From Acidimicrobiaceae bacterium (GTDB lineage: Bacteria; Actinomycetota; Acidimicrobiia; Acidimicrobiales; Aldehydirespiratoraceae): a DNA stretch of 64,000 bases. The stretch covers positions 109,228 to 173,227 of the forward strand of contig JAPOYA010000057.1 in assembly GCA_026706815.1 (NCBI GenBank), read 5' to 3'. The notes beneath the pieces were generated by a model, which had not been told where the DNA came from, ran no database searches, and was given only the letters and a program-made list of their open reading frames with translations. Numbering within the stretch: position 1 is the first letter of the stretch; every line of letters starts with the position of its first letter. The position numbers were made by a program, and so were the translations under genes. This document shows, piece after piece, positions 59,085 to 64,000 of this stretch.

Positions 59085-61631
59085 ATGAAGACCGATGCGC
59101 GAGTCGTGGTGGTTGGCGGCGGGGTGGTCGGCGCCTCGGTGCTGTACCACCTCGCCAAAGCGGGATGGACCGACGTGGTGCTGGTGGAGCGGACCGAGCT
59201 GACTGCGGGGTCGACTTGGCACTCCGCGGGTGGGATGCACACGCTCAACGGCGATCCGAACGTGGCTCGACTGCAGCGCTACACGATCGATCTGTACGCC
59301 GAAATCGAGGAGGTCTCGGGCCAGGACTGCGGCATTCACCTGACCGGAGGGTTGATGCTCGCCGATACGGAGCAACGCTGGGATTGGTTGGGAATGGCCC
59401 ATGCCCGCGGACGCTATCTGGGTCTGGAGACAGAGCTGCTCTCGGCTGCCGAAGCGAAACGACTCATGCCTCTGCTCGACGAGAAGTACTTCGTCGGGGC
59501 CATGTACGACCCTCATGAAGGCCATGTCGACCCGGCGGGAGTCACCCATGCCTATGCAAAGGCGGCACGCCTGAAGGGAGCTGAGGTGTACCGCAACACC
59601 TGGGTTCGTGAGATCACCCGTGTCGGCGGCGGAGGCTGGGACGTCCACACCTACGACACCGCCTCGGGCGATGAGAAGGGGGTGATCCGTTGTGAACATG
59701 TGGTCAATGCCGGGGGGCTGTGGGCACGCGAGGTGGGACGCATGGTCGGGCTTGATCTGCCGGTGCTGGCCATGGAGCATCAATACCTTCTCACTGAGGA
59801 CATTGAAGAGATCGCCGAACACAACAGCGAACACGGCGAACTGATGCACTGCATTGACTTCGGGGGTGAGATCTATCTGCGCCAGGAGGGTGGCGGGCTT
59901 CTTCTGGGAACCTACGAGCGAAGCGGTGAGTCCTGGTCGCCACGTCAGACTCCGTGGGACTTCGGCATGCGCCTGTTGCCGCCCGACCTCGAGCGCATCG
60001 CTGATTCTCTCGAAATCGGTTTCCGACACTTCCCGGCCATCCGTGAGGCCGGCATCAAGCAGGTGGTCAACGGTCCTTTCACCTTCGCCCCCGACGGCAA
60101 CCCGCTGCTGGGTCCGGTTCTTGGTTTGCGCGGTTACTGGTCGGCGTGCGCGGTCATGGCCGGACTGTCCCAAGGGGGCGGTGTCGGTGTCGCCTTGGCC
60201 AACTGGATCACTGAGGGCGATCCCGGTTTCGACGTTTGGGGGATGGACATCGCGCGCTTCGGCGACTTCGCGGCGCCTGGGTACACCCGCGTCAAGGTCG
60301 CTGAGAACTACAGCCGACGTTTCCGGATCAGGTTCCCCAACGAGTTCCTCCCGGCCGCGCGCGCTGTCCAGACATCGCCGATCTTCGACCTGTTGCGTGC
60401 GCGGAACGCGGTGTTCGGAGACGGTTTCGGCCTGGAGGCGCCTCTCTGGTTCGCCCGGCCAGGCGCTGAGCCAGTCGAGGAAGTCACCTTCGGGCGGTCA
60501 AACGCTTGGGATCAGGTTCGGGCCGAGACCCTGGCGGTAAGGGCTGGCGTCGGGATCAGTGAGACGACCGGTTTCTGCAAGTTCATGGTCACCGGCCCTG
60601 ACGCCCGTGCCTGGTTGGATCGACTGTTGGCCTCGCGGGTGCCCAACCCGGGCCGGATGGCTCTGGCGCCCATGACCAACGGGAAGGGCAATCTGATCGG
60701 TGATCTCACGGTGGCCTGTCTCGGTCCGGCGCCGGGGCGCGCGGAGGGCCCCGAAGCCACGATCGTCGGTGGTACGACCGGCAACATACGAGGCGAAGAG
60801 CGGTTTGTGATTTTCGGATCGGGTGTAGCGGAGCGTTACTACGAACGCTGGTTCCACCAGCAGACGCCTGTCGACGGTGGCGTTTCGATCGACGCTCTGG
60901 GCGCAGAGATGTGCGGCTTGTCGATCGCGGGCCCGAACTCCAGGGCGTTGCTCGAAAAGTTGACAGACGCCGACGTGTCCGCTCACGGGATGCGGTTCAT
61001 GGCCTTCACCGAGCTGGAGATCGGCCTGGCCCCGGTGTGGTGCGGCCGTGTTTCCTACACCGGTGACCTGGGCTACGAGTTCTGGATGCCGGCGCGTTAC
61101 CAGCGCTACGTGTATCAACAACTGCTCAGCGCGGGGGAGGAGTTCGGCTTGCGTCATTTCGGGCTCCACGCGCTCAACTCGCTGCGTTTGGAGAAGGGCT
61201 TCGGGTCTTGGGCTCGGGAGTACCGTCCGATTTATGATCCCTTCGAGGCTGCGCTCGGTCGTTTCGTGCGACTTGAGAAGGATTTCATCGGTCGAGACGC
61301 TCTGGCCGAGAAGTACGCATCGGCCGGCCCTGGCCAGAAGTTGGCCCAGAAATTGGCGTTGTGTACTTGGAGCGTTGAGTCCGAACCCGGCCGAGCCGGT
61401 GCCGACGCGATCGGTGACGAACCGATCGCTTACGAAGGCGATGTGGTCGGCTGGGTGACCTCAGGAGGCTATGCACACCACTCCGAGACCTCGGTGGCCT
61501 TGGGCTACGTGCCCGCCGAGCTCAGTGGGGCTGCGGGCGCCTTCGAGATTGAGATACTGGGCCGACAACGCGAAGCGAAGCTCATCGAAGGATGCTTATG
61601 GGATCAACAGGGCGAAAGGATGCGTTCTTGA
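59085..61631 (+). CDS. Dimethylglycine/sarcosine dehydrogenase-like FAD-GcvT protein (second copy)
   Basis: 848 aa. The FAD domain begins VVVVGGGVVGASVLYHLAKAG, and LTAGSTWHSAGGMHTLNGDP contains the His that is covalently bound to FAD in dimethylglycine dehydrogenase. A GcvT domain covers residues ~440-848 (CKFMVTGPDARAWLDRLLAS; GRVSYTGDLGYEFWMPARYQ; HALNSLRLEKGFGSWAREYR). It would demethylate dimethylglycine or sarcosine and pass methylene groups to THF. It is 25 bp after the Rieske gene, and the M24 gene overlaps its stop. It keeps the classical STWH sequence that the copy at 38.9 kb has changed. Confidence 0.9.
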   Translation: MKTDARVVVVGGGVVGASVLYHLAKAGWTDVVLVERTELTAGSTWHSAGGMHTLNGDPNVARLQRYTIDLYAEIEEVSGQDCGIHLTGGLMLADTEQRWDWLGMAHARGRYLGLETELLSAAEAKRLMPLLDEKYFVGAMYDPHEGHVDPAGVTHAYAKAARLKGAEVYRNTWVREITRVGGGGWDVHTYDTASGDEKGVIRCEHVVNAGGLWAREVGRMVGLDLPVLAMEHQYLLTEDIEEIAEHNSEHGELMHCIDFGGEIYLRQEGGGLLLGTYERSGESWSPRQTPWDFGMRLLPPDLERIADSLEIGFRHFPAIREAGIKQVVNGPFTFAPDGNPLLGPVLGLRGYWSACAVMAGLSQGGGVGVALANWITEGDPGFDVWGMDIARFGDFAAPGYTRVKVAENYSRRFRIRFPNEFLPAARAVQTSPIFDLLRARNAVFGDGFGLEAPLWFARPGAEPVEEVTFGRSNAWDQVRAETLAVRAGVGISETTGFCKFMVTGPDARAWLDRLLASRVPNPGRMALAPMTNGKGNLIGDLTVACLGPAPGRAEGPEATIVGGTTGNIRGEERFVIFGSGVAERYYERWFHQQTPVDGGVSIDALGAEMCGLSIAGPNSRALLEKLTDADVSAHGMRFMAFTELEIGLAPVWCGRVSYTGDLGYEFWMPARYQRYVYQQLLSAGEEFGLRHFGLHALNSLRLEKGFGSWAREYRPIYDPFEAALGRFVRLEKDFIGRDALAEKYASAGPGQKLAQKLALCTWSVESEPGRAGADAIGDEPIAYEGDVVGWVTSGGYAHHSETSVALGYVPAELSGAAGAFEIEILGRQREAKLIEGCLWDQQGERMRS

Positions 61632-62956
61632 CCAACAGCTTCGAGTCGCTTCCAGCCCGTCATTTCCCGAGAATCGCGGCCCACTCGCAGGTTCCGACCT
61701 GGCTGATGGAGCACACCGAGCGGAACCGCCATAAACTGGGGCCTCATTCGTCGGTGGTCGAGGAGTGGACCCGAGCGGGACTGGCGCTTCCGGATATGGC
61801 AGCGGTTCGCAGCTATCGCCTGGAACGGGTACGGGAACAGTTGCAGACCCACGACATCGACGGTTTGGTGTTGCACGATCCTCTCAACGTCAGGTACGCC
61901 ACCGACACCACCAACATGCCGATCTGGACCATGCACAATGCGGTCCGCTACGTGTGGGTGCCGGCCGAGGGCGATGTCGTCCTGTTCGAGTTCTCCCACG
62001 GCGAGTTCCTCTCGGCGCATTCCGAGGCTGTCGATGAGATTCGGCCTGCGGTTTCGCTGCTGCCGTTCTACACGGGTTACCGCATCGCGGAGGCGGCCGA
62101 CCGCTTTGCAGACGAGATCATCGAGTTGCTGCGAAGAGACCAGAGGACCGGCGATATGCGGCTCGGGGTCGACGTCATCGGCTTGGAGGGTCTGCGTGCG
62201 CTTGAGGCCCGTGGGGCGACTGTGCTGTCGGCTCATCAATTGATGGAGAATGCGCGCCTCGTGAAGTCCGGCGATGAGATCGACGCGATGCGCTGTGCAG
62301 TCGAGTCCTGTCAACGGTCGATCGACGATATGCGCTCGCTGTTCGCTCCTGGCGTCACCGAACTGGAGCTCTGGGCCGAGCTTCAGAAGGCCAACTTCCT
62401 GCGGCACGGAGAATGGGTCGAGACCAGGCTTTTAGCCTCGGGCGCCCGAACCAACCCGTGGTATCAGGAGGCGGGCATCAAGGAGGTTGAAGCCGGCGAG
62501 TTGATGGCTTTCGACACTGACATGGTCGGCGCCTACGGGATGTGCGTGGACATGTCTCGCACCTGGCTGTGCGACGGGGGTCGCCCCAGCGCCGCCCAGG
62601 CCGATGTGTACAGCCGGGCGCGGGACATGATCGAGTCGAACCGGCCGTTGTTTGCGGCCGGCAGCACCTATCGCGAGATAACGGAGCAGCTCTCGTATCC
62701 CGATGTGGAGGAGTTCAACGGTTACACGGTTTTGGCCCATGGGACCGGCTTGTGCGACGAATACCCGTCGCTGTTCACCCGTGAACAGTGGGATGCCGTG
62801 GGCTTCGACGGGGTGGTCGAGGTGGGCAACGTGTTCAGCGTCGAGTCTTTCGTCGGGCGCCGCAGCGGTGGTGAGGGAGTGAAGCTGGAGGACATGGTCG
62901 TGGTCACCGAATCCGGCCCTGAGCTGCTCACCGACTACCCGCTTGATCTTGGCTAG
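61628..62956 (+). CDS. M24-family metalloenzyme resembling the DMSP lyase DddP
   Basis: 442 aa from the TTG at 61628 (TTGA overlap with the previous stop, AAAGGA seven bases upstream); ATGs at 61592 and 61598 are alternatives. Pita-bread fold with metal ligands present: the two Asp of AFDTDMVGAYGMCVDMSRTW, the His in AHGTGLCDEYP, and the Glu in VFSVESFVG and GVKLEDMVV. Creatinases of this fold lack these metal ligands, so this is not a creatinase. The segments HDPLNVRYATDTTNMPIWTM and GEWVETRLLASGARTNPWYQ closely recall DddP, which releases dimethyl sulfide from DMSP. A peptidase or another C-S/C-N lyase activity is possible. Confidence 0.78.
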   Translation: MTNSFESLPARHFPRIAAHSQVPTWLMEHTERNRHKLGPHSSVVEEWTRAGLALPDMAAVRSYRLERVREQLQTHDIDGLVLHDPLNVRYATDTTNMPIWTMHNAVRYVWVPAEGDVVLFEFSHGEFLSAHSEAVDEIRPAVSLLPFYTGYRIAEAADRFADEIIELLRRDQRTGDMRLGVDVIGLEGLRALEARGATVLSAHQLMENARLVKSGDEIDAMRCAVESCQRSIDDMRSLFAPGVTELELWAELQKANFLRHGEWVETRLLASGARTNPWYQEAGIKEVEAGELMAFDTDMVGAYGMCVDMSRTWLCDGGRPSAAQADVYSRARDMIESNRPLFAAGSTYREITEQLSYPDVEEFNGYTVLAHGTGLCDEYPSLFTREQWDAVGFDGVVEVGNVFSVESFVGRRSGGEGVKLEDMVVVTESGPELLTDYPLDLG

Positions 62957-62968
62957 CAGTCTTTCGAG

Positions 62969-63415
62969 TCAGGCGCCCGCGGCTTCTGGGCCGCTGTCAG
63001 CTTCTGGTTTGGCCCAGCTGCCCAGTCCGAGATGGCCTTCGATACCGGCGAGTCGTTCGCGAACGTCTGCGAGGCTGTCGCGTATCTTGATCACCAGTCC
63101 CTTGAGTTCGTTATGGTCCTTCTTCAACTCTTTGTGGTCGCGCTTGGCGGCATCACGGGTTTCCCGATTGGAGCGAATGATCAGTTCAGTGAGTTTCTTG
63201 GTGGTCTCTGCGTTGGTGCTGTGAATCAGGTCGCGGATCTCGAGGTTGGTGCTGTGAATCAGGTCGCGGATCTCGAGGTTGGTGCTGTGAATCAGGTTGC
63301 GGGTCTCTTGTACGTCTTTGTGGTGGATTCGGTGCGAGTAGAGCATGAACCCCAGCATGGGTCCGAGGATCGCGGCGATGATCGGGATTGCGTCGACGAA
63401 GTTGGTTCCGTCCAT
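62969..63415 (-). CDS. Membrane-anchored coiled-coil protein with 11-residue repeats
   Basis: 148 aa from the ATG at 63415. A helix near the N-terminus (IPIIAAILGPMLGFMLYS) anchors it. Then comes a repeat of IHSTNLEIRDL (about three times) and a long charged helix (KRDHKELKKDHNELKGLVIK). The 11-residue period suits a right-handed or hendecad coiled coil. No family recognised. It stands alone between the methyltransferase operon and the IS3 element. Confidence 0.65.
   Translation of the reverse strand: MDGTNFVDAIPIIAAILGPMLGFMLYSHRIHHKDVQETRNLIHSTNLEIRDLIHSTNLEIRDLIHSTNAETTKKLTELIIRSNRETRDAAKRDHKELKKDHNELKGLVIKIRDSLADVRERLAGIEGHLGLGSWAKPEADSGPEAAGA
63213..63311. repeat. 33-bp tandem repeat, three units
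   Basis: The unit begins TTGGTGCTGTGAATCAGG and is 33 bp long. Copies are at 63213-63245, 63246-63278 and 63279-63311; the third has several mismatches. The repeat is in frame and encodes the 11-residue coiled-coil unit of the small membrane protein. Confidence 0.88.
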
Positions 63416-63643
63416 GAGAGGGACCTTAGTCACTGCCACGCAATGAAGCAACACCAATTATCAGAAAATATCTCAAAAATGGGTAAACCGGCTCCAGAAC
63501 ACTTTGGCCATGGTGACCGAATACGGCCACGGGCTGCTCGCCGACTCCCGTCGGTCAACATCCAGTTGACCGACGAGGCATTGGGGTCCCATAATCTCCG
63601 GTGTTGATAGAACTCGCCGCGACTGAACAGCTTGAAGACCATC

Positions 63644-63669
63644 TGAGGTTCCCCCCTTTTTGTGGAGAC
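63644..63669 (+). mobile_element. Probable left inverted repeat of an IS3-family element
   Basis: TGAGGTTCCCCCCTTTTTGT and the following GGAGAC lie 21 bp before the transposase start and begin with TG, as IS3-family ends do. The right end is outside the window, so the inverted repeat cannot be confirmed here. Confidence 0.5.
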
Positions 63670-63689
63670 ATGCTCTATAAGGAGGAGCT

Positions 63690-63974
63690 ATGTCCAGACC
63701 ACGAAGAAATTTTGATCGGGAGTTCCGTGATGGGGCTGTGCGGATCGTCGAAGAGACCGGCAAGCCGGTGGCTCATGTGGCCCGGGATCTCGGCGTGAAC
63801 GAGGGCACGCTCGGGAACTGGGTGCGAAGGGATCGCGTCGAGCAGGCCGGTGGGCTGGGCTCTGATGAGCGGGCCGAGCTTGTGCGGTTGCGCAAGGAGA
63901 ACGCGACTTTGCGGATGGAGCGTGATGTGCTCAAACGATCCGCAATCGTTCAGGTGAGCGGGGCGACGCGGTGA
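63690..63974 (+). CDS. IS3-family transposase OrfA
   Basis: 94 aa with GGAGGAGC before the ATG. The N-terminal helix-turn-helix is FDREFRDGAVRIVEETGKPV followed by AHVARDLGVNEGTLGNWVRR. A leucine-zipper-like heptad (LVRLRKENATLRMERDVLKR) follows, the usual OrfA dimerisation segment. OrfB begins in the overlapping frame (GTGA) at 63971. In this family OrfA and OrfB are normally joined by a -1 frameshift to make the active transposase. Confidence 0.92.
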   Translation: MSRPRRNFDREFRDGAVRIVEETGKPVAHVARDLGVNEGTLGNWVRRDRVEQAGGLGSDERAELVRLRKENATLRMERDVLKRSAIVQVSGATR

Positions 63975-64000
63975 CAGCCGAGACAGCCGGGTTCATCGCT
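63971..64000 (+). CDS. IS3-family transposase OrfB, start only (cut by window edge)
   Basis: GTG at 63971 overlaps the OrfA stop by 4 bp and the frame stays open to the window end, reading VTAETAGFIA. Position and overlap fit the start of the DDE transposase domain (OrfB). Only ten residues are visible. Confidence 0.55.
   Translation, partial: MTAETAGFIA

Noticed and set aside
61628..62956. Creatinase (would fit next to a sarcosine-type dehydrogenase)
   Set aside because: Creatinases lack the metal ligands of the M24 fold. All five ligands appear to be present here, and the sequence resembles DddP more.
63213..63311. CRISPR array
   Set aside because: The units are contiguous with no spacers and encode a coiled-coil repeat in frame.

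Overview
The window is GC-rich, densely coded chromosomal DNA with many ATGA-type stop/start overlaps and frequent GTG (some TTG) starts. Gene content points to a high-GC actinobacterium, and I infer the Acidimicrobiia or a relative. The evidence is a SepX/GlpR-like divisome membrane protein beside a MoeA, a ferrochelatase with a C-terminal cysteine cluster, an actinobacterial RecB-type small nuclease, and many genes for methylated amines and one-carbon (C1) units. No rRNA, CRISPR array or prophage is seen. One tRNA-Ala(CGC) and the left end of an IS3-family element are present.

Layout. 1-2.5 kb: the end of a Fe-S RecB-family nuclease gene, then a small ParA-containing operon with two direct repeats that resemble DnaA boxes. 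2.5-14 kb: housekeeping genes (hemH, a drug/ABC-2 exporter pair, nfuA, dxs, a PAP2 membrane protein, tldD/tldE, uppP, a SAF protein, fmdB, plsY). 14-17.5 kb: moeA/glp-moaA-moaC and a SepX/GlpR-like protein. 17.6-24.7 kb: the tRNA and a branched-chain-amino-acid-type ABC importer. Its lipoprotein binding component is divergent from two fusion genes, MFS-LivF and LivH-LivM-LivG. 24.7-33.7 kb: a secreted Calx-beta-like protein with a 14-base G tract upstream, a ROK kinase, a propeller-like protein, valS, an enoyl-CoA hydratase-family gene and a DUF433/DUF5615 toxin-antitoxin-type pair.

33.7-43.3 kb is a C1 island: folD, then on the other strand fhs, metF-like and DUF1015, then a dimethylglycine-dehydrogenase-like FAD/GcvT protein with its own ETF (etfB, etfA). 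43.3-46.5 kb holds a RecQ helicase with a phosphoribosyltransferase-like tail, coupled to a DprA-like gene. Then come an IclR regulator, an RDD membrane protein and proS. 49.8-54.5 kb encodes an NAD-type formate dehydrogenase. Its catalytic gene reads through an in-frame TGA followed by a SECIS-like hairpin, so it is a selenoprotein. The N-terminal [4Fe-4S] domain of its alpha subunit is carried instead at the end of the third gene. 56.2-63.0 kb is an operon of an MttB-family methyltransferase (non-pyrrolysine), a Rieske oxygenase, a second dimethylglycine-dehydrogenase-like protein and an M24 protein that resembles the DMSP lyase DddP. A hendecad-repeat coiled-coil protein and an IS3 element end the window.

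Working together (inference): methylated osmolytes such as glycine betaine or related compounds are imported and demethylated. Methyl groups pass through tetrahydrofolate (FAD/GcvT proteins, FolD, Fhs, MetF) to formate, which the selenocysteine formate dehydrogenase oxidises to CO2 with electrons to NAD. The moa/moe genes supply part of its molybdopterin, and NfuA helps with its many Fe-S clusters. Near-identical palindromes (GTTCC-N7-GGAAC) lie upstream of fhs, the iclR gene and the formate dehydrogenase operon, which suggests that this IclR protein controls the formate/C1 branch as one regulon.
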